Part shown: positions 49,837-57,981 of the stretch, one piece after another
Layout: each line of letters starts with the position of its first letter
How positions within the stretch are numbered: position 1 is the first letter of the stretch
Assembly (NCBI GenBank): GCA_934875375.1
Contig: CAKXHL010000001.1
Coordinates: forward strand, 1 to 64,000
DNA length: 64,000 nt
Origin: an uncultured bacterium
GTDB taxonomy: Bacteria; Bacillota; Clostridia; Oscillospirales; Ruminococcaceae
Direction of reading: 5' to 3'
Position numbers and translations under genes: made by a program
Notes under the pieces: model-generated
Database searches by the model: none
Told to the model about the DNA's origin: nothing
Seen by the model: the letters and a program-made list of their open reading frames with translations, nothing else

Positions 49837-50475
49837 TTGAAGGTCAATTTCGTGACAAGTGGTTTTCCCAATGGTTTTACAGAAATGTTTCTCGCAGAAC
49901 TTCGCAGATATCTTCCGGCTCAGGGATTTTTTGTAATGGTGGCTTCTGATTTTTCGGCGCATGAAAAATCCCAGCAGTATTTGCAGCAATATATCCGGGA
50001 TTTTTCTGTGCATGGAATTTCTTTTCAAGAAGCCGCGTTGGTAGATTTCACCATTTCTCAAAAAGAAGCTGTATCTCTGGTCCAAAGAGCAGATGTGATT
50101 TGGCTGTCCGGTGGCCCAACGCTGACACAAATTCGCCATATCAAAGAGTATAGACTGATTGAGTCACTGCGCGAGCAGGATGGCGTTACCATTGGGATGA
50201 GCGCCGGGTCGATCAATATGGCACGGCAGGTGGTTGTAGCCAAGGATTTGGATGATGGCATTGTCCGCCTGTCCCAATACGAGGGCATCGGTTTAGTGGA
50301 TTTCAATATCGAACCGCATTTTGCATCGGTCACGGAAGAACGGATGCCGGATATCAGGGAAGCCGCAAAAAAAGCAGATGCTTTTTACGGGCTATATGAT
50401 GAATCCTTTCTTGTGGAAAAGGGCGGCTCGATTCAATTTTTTGGGCCGTATTGCCGATTGTGCGAGTTGGTGTAA
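49837..50475 (+). CDS. Peptidase E-like S51 serine peptidase
   Basis: A 212-residue S51-family protein. The nucleophile elbow is IGMSAGSINM (S122), the preceding glycine motif is VIWLSGGPTLTQI, and IEPHFASV carries a conserved His. Peptidase E cleaves Asp-X dipeptides in the cytoplasm. I start at TTG 49837, with AAGGAG six bases upstream. The ATG at 49819 is only a few bases past the terminator T run and has no ribosome site. A single gene between two terminators. Confidence 0.85.
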   Translation: MKVNFVTSGFPNGFTEMFLAELRRYLPAQGFFVMVASDFSAHEKSQQYLQQYIRDFSVHGISFQEAALVDFTISQKEAVSLVQRADVIWLSGGPTLTQIRHIKEYRLIESLREQDGVTIGMSAGSINMARQVVVAKDLDDGIVRLSQYEGIGLVDFNIEPHFASVTEERMPDIREAAKKADAFYGLYDESFLVEKGGSIQFFGPYCRLCELV

Positions 50476-50930
50476 AACTGTATGTGTTTAAAAAGTAATT
50501 ATGATGGCATGCAAAGTGGATGATGCATGAAATTTGACGCTATGGGCCGTTTAGTCCATGTATTGAGATTTTATGGCGGTTTTGCTATGCTTTTTTGCAC
50601 CGCAAAACTGGGGTCTTGGAACAAAGAGCAGCATGGACTTATGCAGGAAAAGAGATCTGGCGCTAAGGGTACTGACAACGTGGCAAAAGAAGCCTTCTCA
50701 AACGGCAGAACCTCCCCAAAGAGACATAGCGGAAGAAAGGTACGGATGATGTGACACACGTTGTAGATCGTATAGAGTTTGGTATAGATGACGGCCAAAA
50801 GGAATACAATGAGGAAAGAAATGAAAAAAGGTGTTTTTTGTATTGAGAGAGGCTGTTTGATTGTTGTATTATTCTGTTTTTAAAATAGAAGAAACATCGA
50901 AATTGTGAGCAAAAGCTCAGGAATCGTTTG
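50476..50930. other. Unassigned transcribed-looking region, possible small RNA
   Basis: A promoter, TTGAGA (50563-50568), 17 bases, TATGCT (50586-50591), would start a transcript near 50598 that ends at the terminator at 50934-50970, about 370 bases. A 75-codon plus frame (50527) crosses the promoter, and an opposite-strand frame of equal size has no ribosome site. I could not match tmRNA, RNase P, SRP or 6S signatures. Confidence 0.3.
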
Positions 50931-50970
50931 CAAAAAAGGTGCGGCCTTGTAAAGAAAGGCGCACCTTTTA
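50931..50970. terminator. Terminator ending the unassigned region
   Basis: AAAAGGTGC pairs with GCACCTTTT, and inner GGCCTT with AAAGGC, between about 50934 and 50970. It can act on both strands. Confidence 0.8.
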
Positions 50971-50995
50971 TATTTGTTATGTTGTGAATGGATGG

Positions 50996-51510
50996 CTATT
51001 TTTTTCGTTTGGGACATTTTTCGGGAAGAAAAGAGCGAAACGCCTCAAAATTCCCGATGGTAAAGGAGTTTTTTTCCAGGATAATTCCACTGTCCTTTCC
51101 CAGCATCAGCACATACAAATTCCCGGTTTCCCGGATTTTTGTAATTTGCCGGTATTGAAAGCGAACGGATAATGTTCCCTCAGTCATGGAGATTTCATCG
51201 TTGGAAAATTGGACAACTGTTTCCGGGACAATACCGCCGTGCAGCTTTTTCGTGTTACGGTAGACAATTTGTGCAGTTAAACTGGGAAAGAAGAACAGCA
51301 TCAGACAAAGGAGAAAAGAGACCGCAGGCGAAACCATCGCATTGTAATCACCAGGAAGAAATAGCAGACAATAGACTAGCGCCAGCGCGCAGACCGCCAT
51401 TCCGACCAGGGAAAAGCGGAAAAAAATTTTTGGGAGAAGCTGGCGCCGCGGGAAAAGGAGCGGAGCATACGAAGATTGACGGTGTAACGGTTTTCAAATA
51501 AAGTTTCCAT
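50996..51510 (-). pseudogene. Frameshifted YcxB-like membrane protein
   Basis: An ATG at 51510 behind AGGAGG begins METLFENRYTVNLRMLRSFS, then loses frame near 51442-51452. The neighbouring frame continues as RRQLLPKIFFRFSLVGMAV, two membrane segments (about 40-90) and a soluble C-terminus (VVQFSNDEISMTEGTLSVRF, then RETGNLYVLMLG) to the TAG at 50996. Repaired, it is about 170 residues, the size of YcxB-like proteins. These have an N-terminal acidic start, two helices and a C-terminal beta domain. Function unknown. One indel only, so error or programmed shift must be considered. Confidence 0.65.
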
Positions 51511-51526
51511 AAAATCCTCCTAAACG

Positions 51527-51558
51527 AAAAATAAGCGGCGCAGATTTCTCCACGCCGC
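51527..51558 (-). terminator. Terminator of the pantothenate unit
   Basis: On the minus strand the GCGGCG arm (51553-51558) and CGCCGC arm (51535-51540) are followed by a T-rich tail (51527-51534). Confidence 0.7.
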
Positions 51559-51571
51559 CCATTTTGGTTTC

Positions 51572-52180
51572 TTAAGCTTGTTTTTCTTGGGGCAAGAATT
51601 GTACCAGCGCTTTGCTGATAGCAGTTCCCAAGATAAACGCGACGATTGCTTCCACCAGGCCGTTGATCCCCACAAAGGCCGCTAAAAACGAAAGCAGCCC
51701 CATGCCGCCGCGCATTGACATCATATAATCACTGGAGCCGAACAGCAGCATTAACATCGTGACAAAAAAAACTGTGTTCAATACCGCACCGGATAAAGAC
51801 GATACGGCGAAAGAAAGAATTTTTGTCTTACCACCGCGGTGCAATAGCTGGAAAATAACACCAGACAGATATCCCATGAGAACACGGGGTACCATGCAGA
51901 CCAAAAAGGTCAGAAAAGGATTTATGTTCAGCAGCGCCTCGCCGAACGTACTCATACCAAAACATTGGATAAAGCTGGTCAGCCCAAAAACGCCGCCAAG
52001 CACCGCACCGGATGCGGGTCCTAAAAGAATTGTACCCACGACGACGGGAATAGTCATGAATGTGATGTCAATCACACCGACTTTTAAGTACCCCAACGGA
52101 GTAAACGCCAGGATCAGCATGATCGCAATTAAGATAGACATCTGAACCAGTCTTCGAGTTTTTTCTGTTGCTTTTGCCAT
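51572..52180 (-). CDS. ECF transporter S component, probable pantothenate (PanT-like)
   Basis: A 202-residue S component with six hydrophobic segments, starting MSILIAIMLILAFTPLGYLK and continuing IDITFMTIPVVVGTILLGPASGAVLGG. It captures a vitamin for the shared EcfA/A'/T module, which is not in this window. Its place just downstream of the type III pantothenate kinase gene suggests pantothenate. The motif set does not look like RibU or ThiT. The ATG follows AAGGAGG. The ligand is inferred from context only. Confidence 0.85.
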   Translation of the reverse strand: MAKATEKTRRLVQMSILIAIMLILAFTPLGYLKVGVIDITFMTIPVVVGTILLGPASGAVLGGVFGLTSFIQCFGMSTFGEALLNINPFLTFLVCMVPRVLMGYLSGVIFQLLHRGGKTKILSFAVSSLSGAVLNTVFFVTMLMLLFGSSDYMMSMRGGMGLLSFLAAFVGINGLVEAIVAFILGTAISKALVQFLPQEKQA

Positions 52181-52276
52181 AAAAAATCCTCCTTGCTGCT
52201 GTTCGGTTCCTACCGATACAGCGCATTCTATTTGCTAACGGCCTTAAAAAAGCCGCAACAGCTCAAAGCAATCTAT

Positions 52277-53047
52277 TTATTTTGTGTTTTTTTGGAATAA
52301 GATCCGCAGACCCTCCAAAACCAGATTTTCGTCCAAGACAATATCGTTTCGGCACAGTACCGCAATGGATTTGGACAAGCCGCCGGTAGCGATTACGGTC
52401 AGATCTTCACCCAGTTCTGCTTTGTAACGGTCGATCATACCGTCCAACATACTGGCAGTGCCGTACAGGACACCGGATTTCATGCAGTCGATGGTATTGG
52501 CGCCGATGATACTTCGCGGTGGATCGGATAGTTCGATCTGCGGTAGCTGCGCTGTCCGTGAAGTCAGAGCCTCCAGAGAAATACGTACGCCGGGAAGGAT
52601 GGAACCGCCGAGCATTTTGCCATCCCGATCCATCGCCGAGATGGTAGTTGCGGTTCCCATATCGATTACAATGGAAGGCAGAGGATATTTTTCCAGAGCG
52701 GCCACCGATACACACGCAAGGTCAGCACCCAGTTGCGCCGGATTGTCGATGGCGATATGCAGACCGGTTTTAATACCGGGGCCCACTGTTAGAATCCGCA
52801 CCGGCTTAATACGAGTAATAGCCTGCTTTAAAGAGGCGGAAAGGGGAGGAACCACCGAGGAAATAATCGCACCTTCCAAATCACTGCCGTGATAGCCATA
52901 CAAGCGAAGAAGAGAATGAATGGCAATCGCGTATTCATCCGGCATTTTGGTTCGATCGGTACCCATTCGGGTTAAAAACAAAAGCTCATTGCCACGGTAA
53001 GCCCCGATAGTGATATTGGAGTTGCCAATATCAATAGTCAGAATCAT
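52277..53047 (-). CDS. coaX: Type III pantothenate kinase
   Basis: A 256-residue ASKHA-fold kinase that catalyses the first step of coenzyme A synthesis. It is not inhibited by CoA in characterised members. Motifs are MILTIDIGNSNITIGAY (phosphate 1), NPAQLGADLACVSVAA with the catalytic Asp, and VIDMGTATTISAMD (phosphate 2). The ribosome site is AAAGGGGGAG. It is the first gene of a two-gene unit with the S component and is divergent from rubrerythrin. Confidence 0.95.
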   Translation of the reverse strand: MILTIDIGNSNITIGAYRGNELLFLTRMGTDRTKMPDEYAIAIHSLLRLYGYHGSDLEGAIISSVVPPLSASLKQAITRIKPVRILTVGPGIKTGLHIAIDNPAQLGADLACVSVAALEKYPLPSIVIDMGTATTISAMDRDGKMLGGSILPGVRISLEALTSRTAQLPQIELSDPPRSIIGANTIDCMKSGVLYGTASMLDGMIDRYKAELGEDLTVIATGGLSKSIAVLCRNDIVLDENLVLEGLRILFQKNTK

Positions 53048-53072
53048 AAAACTCCCCCTTTTTACATTTCTA

Positions 53073-53101
53073 GTATAATATAATGTTCGTCAAATCACAA
53101 G
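53073..53101 (-). promoter_or_regulatory. Promoter of coaX
   Basis: On the minus strand, TTGTGA (53096-53101), a 17-base spacer and TATACT (53073-53078), 26 bases before the ATG. Confidence 0.5.
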
Positions 53102-53173
53102 AATGTTGTTAGAGAAAAGGAACAGAGAAATCATGAGCAATTTGTTAATTTTTACAAAAGAGCCTTTTTCTGA

Positions 53174-53202
53174 TTGACAAATCATGGAGAAGATGATATA
53201 AA
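53174..53202 (+). promoter_or_regulatory. Rubrerythrin promoter
   Basis: TTGACA (53174-53179), a 17-base spacer and TATAAA (53197-53202). Confidence 0.8.
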
Positions 53203-53207
53203 ATAGT

Positions 53208-53222
53208 TAATAATCATTCTTA
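53208..53222 (+). promoter_or_regulatory. PerR/Fur-type box before rubrerythrin
   Basis: TAATAATCATTCTTA matches the PerR box TTATAATNATTATAA at 11 of 14 defined positions. It sits between the -10 and the ribosome site, where a repressor would block transcription. A PerR-like gene lies at 60588-60986. Confidence 0.6.
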
Positions 53223-53242
53223 ATAAGAAGGGGCGATAAACT

Positions 53243-53779
53243 ATGAATTTGAAGGGTACCAAGACGGAAGCCAATCTGCAAACTGCCTTTGCCGGAGAAT
53301 CTCAGGCGAGAAACAAATACACATTCTATGCTTCGAAAGCAAAAAAAGAGGGATATGAGCAGATCGCCGCTTTGTTCCAGGAAACGGCAGACAATGAAAA
53401 AGAGCATGCGAAAATGTGGTTTAAGCTGCTGCATGACGGAATCGGTACAACTACGGAGAATTTGAAAGACGCGGCGGCCGGTGAGAATTATGAGTGGACT
53501 GACATGTATGCCACCTTTGCAAAAGAAGCGAAGGAGGAGGGCTTTGACCATATCGCCAAGCTGTTTGAAATGGTTGGCGCCGTTGAAAAAGAGCATGAGG
53601 CCAGATACCTGGATCTTTTGAAAAATGTAGAGGAAAATAAGGTTTTCTGCAAAGAAGGACAGGTCGTATGGGTCTGCCGCAACTGCGGACATATCCATGT
53701 AGGAGAGAAGGCGCCGGAAGTTTGCCCGGTTTGTGCACATCCGCAGGCTTATTTCCAGATTTTAGCTAAAAATTATTAA
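53243..53779 (+). CDS. Rubrerythrin
   Basis: A 178-residue rubrerythrin, a cytoplasmic peroxide reductase of anaerobes. The ferritin-like di-iron domain (AFAGESQARNKYTFYASKA, ETADNEKEHAKMW, EKEHEARY) is followed by a C-terminal rubredoxin-like centre with two CxxC pairs (WVCRNCGHIH, VCPVCAH). The ribosome site is AAGGGG. The strong promoter, PerR-like box and strong terminator make it a one-gene stress unit. Confidence 0.97.
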   Translation: MNLKGTKTEANLQTAFAGESQARNKYTFYASKAKKEGYEQIAALFQETADNEKEHAKMWFKLLHDGIGTTTENLKDAAAGENYEWTDMYATFAKEAKEEGFDHIAKLFEMVGAVEKEHEARYLDLLKNVEENKVFCKEGQVVWVCRNCGHIHVGEKAPEVCPVCAHPQAYFQILAKNY

Positions 53780-53784
53780 GTAAC

Positions 53785-53812
53785 AAAAAAGGCGCTTATA
53801 CAGCGCCTTTTT
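53785..53812 (+). terminator. Rubrerythrin terminator
   Basis: AAAAAAGGCGCT pairs with AGCGCCTTTTT around TTATAC. Confidence 0.88.
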
Positions 53813-53891
53813 CTTTTGGTGTGAAAGATGAAGGTTTTCCATAGGTGACCTGATTGGGCTGGTAAAACGATATTTTGCAAATTATCGCTTC

Positions 53892-53931
53892 AAAAAGCCG
53901 GGTGCACGGAGATTTTTCCAAGCATCCGGCT
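53892..53931 (-). terminator. Terminator of the PhoB/PhoR unit
   Basis: AGCCGG and TGC pair with GCA and CCGGCT (plus-strand positions 53896-53905 and 53922-53931), with one internal mismatch. The minus-strand T tail is at 53892-53896. Confidence 0.65.
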
Positions 53932-53937
53932 GTAATG

Positions 53938-55287
53938 TTATGATGCAGAGGAATTGTGCGGTTCTTGAAAAACAGGGAAAGAAACTGTGATTTTCGTTCC
54001 TTCTCCCGGTTTGCTTTTCATAGACAGTAGCGCCTGGTGCTGAATCGCGATATGTTTGACAATGGCAAGTCCCAGGCCGGTTCCGCCCGTTTCTTTGGAT
54101 CGGCTTTTGTCCACCCGGTAAAAACGTTCGAATACCCGATTTTGGTGGTCTGGTGCAATACCGATGCCGGTGTCGGAAACAATCAGCAGTGCGCGTCCTT
54201 CCTGGCAGGCCGTGCGCATTGTTACACTGCCGCCGGGATGGTTATAGCGGATGGCATTGTCACAGAGGTTGAAGGTTAATTCTTCCAGTAGCTTCTGGTT
54301 GCCTTTTATCAAAGCGGGGGTTCCCTCCGTCAGGATCGAAACCTGTGCCTTTTGTGCCTGCAGCTGCAGGCGGGCCTTGGTCTCTTGCACAATTTGAGCC
54401 AAGTCGATTCGCTCAAAAAAGAGATCCTTTTTGCTTTCGTCCAGTTCAGACAGCTTCATGATATCTCCGATCAGTTCCAGCAGCCGCTGGGATTCGGAAT
54501 GGATTTTCTCAGCAAAAACAGGAATATCCTCCGGTTGGGCAAGACCGGTTTCGATCATTTCCGCGTAGCCGGAAATAGAGGTCAGCGGTGTTTTTAATTC
54601 GTGGGAGACATTTGCAGTAAATTCCTGACGCATCTGGGCGGTTTCCATTTTCTTTTTCTGCTGTTCTTTGATTGTCTGGACAAAGGGAATCAGTTCTTTG
54701 TAAGGAGTGTTGGCCTCCATGGTGTCCATATGCTGGGCCATTACTTCAATCGGCTCAATCAAACGTTTTGTAAGAAGAGAAGAAAGAATGATGGATACCA
54801 GAAGAATCAGAAATCCGATCAGGATAACCATTGGCAGGGCCTTTTCAAAAATGGAGTACATGTTGCGAATTTGCATGGACACCCGCAGGATACTGCCATT
54901 TTGCAGGCGCAGCGCATAATAATAGGTATCGTATCCCAACGTGCTGGATTGCCGCATTGCCTCGCCAAAACCGTTTTGCAGGGCCGACTGGATTTCCGGG
55001 CGAGAGAGATGATTTTCCATCTGGGATTCGTCGGCGCTACTTTCATATTGAATTTGCCCGCTGGGAGCAATCAAGGTAATACGCATTTTATCGCTGGCAT
55101 ATACCGCAAGCAGGTTGGGATCAGTGAGAAAATCATCGTTTTTGGCGATGATTCCAGCGCTGTTTTGCAAATCTTCTTTGACTTGCTCCTGAAAAGCGGT
55201 ATGGAAAACCAGGGTGATGGAAATGGCTGTTAAAAGAATCGACAAAAGGCCGATAAAAAGAAAACGAAAATTAATTTTTTCTTCCAT
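53938..55287 (-). CDS. PhoR-type sensor histidine kinase
   Basis: A 449-residue kinase. Two membrane helices (about 8-29 and 150-173) flank an extracytoplasmic sensor of some 120 residues, followed by HAMP. The HisKA phospho-accepting H229 is in FTANVSHELKTPLTSI, and the HATPase has NLCDNAIRYNHPGG, VSDTGIGIAPDH and KETGGTGLGLAIVKHI. The ATG follows AGGGAGGA, 11 bases after the response-regulator stop. Its phosphate-sensing role is inferred from the linked Na/Pi cotransporter and Pho box. Cell-envelope stress sensing (WalK-like) is the alternative. Confidence 0.9.
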   Translation of the reverse strand: MEEKINFRFLFIGLLSILLTAISITLVFHTAFQEQVKEDLQNSAGIIAKNDDFLTDPNLLAVYASDKMRITLIAPSGQIQYESSADESQMENHLSRPEIQSALQNGFGEAMRQSSTLGYDTYYYALRLQNGSILRVSMQIRNMYSIFEKALPMVILIGFLILLVSIILSSLLTKRLIEPIEVMAQHMDTMEANTPYKELIPFVQTIKEQQKKKMETAQMRQEFTANVSHELKTPLTSISGYAEMIETGLAQPEDIPVFAEKIHSESQRLLELIGDIMKLSELDESKKDLFFERIDLAQIVQETKARLQLQAQKAQVSILTEGTPALIKGNQKLLEELTFNLCDNAIRYNHPGGSVTMRTACQEGRALLIVSDTGIGIAPDHQNRVFERFYRVDKSRSKETGGTGLGLAIVKHIAIQHQALLSMKSKPGEGTKITVSFPVFQEPHNSSAS

Positions 55288-55298
55288 ACGGGTCCTCC

Positions 55299-55964
55299 CT
55301 ATACCTCAATTTTATACCCCACGTTTCGGACGGTTTTGATTAGGCCTCCCTGACTGCCTAATTTTTGGCGCAGCGTTTTTACGTGCATATCTACGGTACG
55401 GCTTTCTCCTTCGTAGTCAATTCCCCAAACGCGATTGATCAGCTTTTCACGGGAAAGGACGATGCCGGGATTTTGCAGGAAGAACTTGAGCAGCTCATAT
55501 TCTTTGTAAGTCAACTCGCACAGGCTGCTTTCTGACCAGACCTGGCGTTTTTGATCATCCATCTGAATTTGTCCCAAAGCCAGAACGCCATCGCCGGAGG
55601 AATTGGTGCGTCGAAGAACAGCTTTGACCCGGGAAATGAATTCCATGATGCCGAAAGGCTTGGTTATGTAATCATCTGCTCCCAGATCCAGCCCTTTTAC
55701 CGTGTCCAGCTCGGTTGTTTTGGCAGTGATGAGGATTACCGGCACAAAACGAGTCCGATGATTGGCTTTGAGCGTTTGCAGGATTTTCAGTCCGTCGTCT
55801 CCAGGCAGCATAATGTCCAGCAGGACAAGATCGGGCAGCTTTTTTTCGCATGCGGCGAAAAAAGAAACACCATCGTCAAACTCTTGGGTGAGATAGCCGC
55901 TGTTTTTCAAAGCGTAGCTTTCCATCTGACGGATATTCAAGTCATCTTCTACAATATAAATCAT
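55299..55964 (-). CDS. OmpR/PhoB-family response regulator
   Basis: A 221-residue regulator with an intact receiver (acidic E6, D7, D8; phospho-acceptor D50 in LVLLDIMLPGDDG; Lys in DDYITKPFG). A C-terminal winged helix has CELTYKEYELLKFFLQNPG and SRTVDMHVKTLRQKLG. The ribosome site is AAAGGATGA. It is partnered with the next kinase gene and likely binds the Pho box upstream of the cotransporter. Confidence 0.93.
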   Translation of the reverse strand: MIYIVEDDLNIRQMESYALKNSGYLTQEFDDGVSFFAACEKKLPDLVLLDIMLPGDDGLKILQTLKANHRTRFVPVILITAKTTELDTVKGLDLGADDYITKPFGIMEFISRVKAVLRRTNSSGDGVLALGQIQMDDQKRQVWSESSLCELTYKEYELLKFFLQNPGIVLSREKLINRVWGIDYEGESRTVDMHVKTLRQKLGSQGGLIKTVRNVGYKIEV

Positions 55965-55992
55965 GAAATATCATCCTTTCACGGGCGAACGA

Positions 55993-57741
55993 TTATGCAA
56001 GCTGATACTTTTCCTTATAGCGGTTATACCGGTTTTCAAAAGTGTCGTCATGCCCATCTTTCACATGATTGAGGTATTCGTGCGTGTCAAAGCTGTCCTC
56101 AGCAATACGCAGAATACAAACGCCGATATTGGAACAGTGATCCGCGACCCGCTCATAGTTGGTGATTAAATCAGAGAAAATAAAGCCGTTGCTGATGGTG
56201 CATTCCCCGTTTTGCAGCCTTTGGACATGCCGGTTACGCAATTCGTCTTTCAAAGAATCCACTACCTGCTCCAGCGGCTCCACCTTAGAGGCCAGATAAA
56301 GATCATTTTTTACAAAAGCATTGGTTGCCAAATCGACAATTTCTTCGATGGCGCTGGAAATAATGGAAATCTCTTGCTGCGCTTGCCCGGAAAATACATA
56401 TTTTTTGACCTGCATTTCTTTGGCGGACTTGAGAATGTTAACTGCATGGTCGCCGATGCGCTCGAAGTCTCCGATTACATGCAGCAGCTTGGAGATTTCC
56501 CGGCTTTCTTCCATCGTCAGATTTTTGCTGGACAGCCGGACCAGATAGGTGCCCAGTTTGTCCTCATACATATCGATTTGGTCTTCGCCTTCCTCAATGG
56601 AATGGGCGATTTTTTCATCATAAGCACCAATTAGCCCGATGGCCTGATACAAAGAGTTCTGGGCCAGTCTTGCCATAGAGACGGCCATTTTCTGACATTG
56701 GTGAATCGCCACTGCGGGAGAGGCAAGAAAACGTTCGTCGAGAATTTGAAAATTTTCGTCGTTGGCAGTATCTCGGATTGTGAGATAAGCCAGTTTTTCC
56801 AGCAGCTTGGTAAAGGGCAGCAGTGTCAGCGTAGAGAGAAGATTAAAACAGGTGTGTACCACGGCGATTCCCAGCCGGTCAATCGACTGGTCGTAGAAAG
56901 AAAAGTGCAGAAATCCGTTGAGCAGATAAAATACGGCGAGGAATAATCCGGTTCCGATCAAGTTGAAATACAGATGGACCACCGCCGCGCGGCGGGCATT
57001 TTTATTGGCGCCAATGGAGGAAATCAAGGCGGTGACACAGGTTCCGATATTCTGCCCGAGAATGATGGGAATGGCAGAAGAATAGGTCACACTGCCAGTG
57101 GCAGACAAAGCCTGCAAAATGCCGACTGATGCGGAAGAGGATTGAATCACAGCGGTGAGAATTGCCCCGCAGAGAACGCCTAGCAATGGATTTGAGAATA
57201 AAAGCAGTATGCTGGTAAATTCGGGAACATCAGCCAACGGTTCCACTGCGCTGGACATTTGTTCCATGCCGAACATCAGCACGGCAAAGCCTATCAGCGT
57301 AGAGCCAAGATCCTTTTTACCCTCTTTTTTAGAGAACATGATTAGAATAATGCCAAAAAATGCAATAATCGGAGAAAAAGAAGTCGGTTTTAGCAGCTGA
57401 ATCCAGAAACTGTCCCCCTGCAGGCCGGTAAGGCTCAAAATCCAGGAGGTAATCGTAGTGCCGACATTGGCGCCCATGATAATGCCAATCGCCTGGCTGA
57501 GCTTCATGATTCCGGCGTTGACAAATCCAACCACCATAACGGTGGTGGCGGAAGATGATTGAATCACAGCGGTGACGGCTGCTCCGAGCAAAAATCCTTT
57601 TACCGGGTTTGCCGTTAATTTTTCCAGAATGGTTTTTAATTTTCCGCCGGCCTGTTTTTCCAGCCCGTCGCCCATAACGTGCATGCCGTATAAAAACAAC
57701 GCAAGCCCGCCGGCCATTTGAAACACGGAGAAAATATCCAT
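55993..57741 (-). CDS. Na/Pi cotransporter with PhoU domain
   Basis: A 582-residue type II sodium/phosphate cotransporter. Two repeats of the QSSSATTVMVVGF / QSSSASVGILQALSAT kind form the transport core (residues 1-330), followed by a cytoplasmic PhoU-like helical domain (about 350-570, MEESREISKLLHVIGDFERIGDHA). It takes up phosphate with Na. The operon (cotransporter-phoB-phoR) links uptake to sensing. The ATG at 57741 follows AAGTGGG. Confidence 0.93.
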   Translation of the reverse strand: MDIFSVFQMAGGLALFLYGMHVMGDGLEKQAGGKLKTILEKLTANPVKGFLLGAAVTAVIQSSSATTVMVVGFVNAGIMKLSQAIGIIMGANVGTTITSWILSLTGLQGDSFWIQLLKPTSFSPIIAFFGIILIMFSKKEGKKDLGSTLIGFAVLMFGMEQMSSAVEPLADVPEFTSILLLFSNPLLGVLCGAILTAVIQSSSASVGILQALSATGSVTYSSAIPIILGQNIGTCVTALISSIGANKNARRAAVVHLYFNLIGTGLFLAVFYLLNGFLHFSFYDQSIDRLGIAVVHTCFNLLSTLTLLPFTKLLEKLAYLTIRDTANDENFQILDERFLASPAVAIHQCQKMAVSMARLAQNSLYQAIGLIGAYDEKIAHSIEEGEDQIDMYEDKLGTYLVRLSSKNLTMEESREISKLLHVIGDFERIGDHAVNILKSAKEMQVKKYVFSGQAQQEISIISSAIEEIVDLATNAFVKNDLYLASKVEPLEQVVDSLKDELRNRHVQRLQNGECTISNGFIFSDLITNYERVADHCSNIGVCILRIAEDSFDTHEYLNHVKDGHDDTFENRYNRYKEKYQLA

Positions 57742-57782
57742 ATTGCACCCACTTTTCCCTTTTATTTTCCTTTTACAAGCCT

Positions 57783-57837
57783 ATTATGTAACGAAAAGGT
57801 AAAATGTATCTGGTGCTGCTTGTAAAATCTATGTAAA
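57783..57837 (-). promoter_or_regulatory. Pho box and promoter of the phosphate operon
   Basis: On the minus strand TTTACATAGATTTTACA (57821-57837) is two TTTACA repeats 5 bases apart, the PhoP/PhoB-type box of Firmicutes (TT(A/C/T)ACA, N5). A further TTTTAC lies 20 bases on. A -10, CATAAT (57783-57788), lies downstream. No strong -35 is seen, as expected for an activated promoter. Confidence 0.7.
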
Positions 57838-57981
57838 GTTATAAGGGCGAAAGGGCTTTTTAATTGATTTTTTCCGGTTTTTAAAAAATTGCCGACAAGA
57901 CAAGAAAAGACAAGTCGGTAAAAAGAGTATTTTTGGAAAAACGATGTAAACGGCATGCATGCAAAAAGGAGAGGATTCTTC

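Noticed and set aside
50527..50798. Plus and minus frames of 75 codons each in the unassigned region
   Set aside because: Both lack ribosome sites, cross the promoter elements, and match nothing recognised.
50598..50970. tmRNA, RNase P RNA or 6S RNA
   Set aside because: No tag-peptide frame, no GAGGAAAGTC or ACAGAAA core and no convincing 6S-type long helix could be found by eye.
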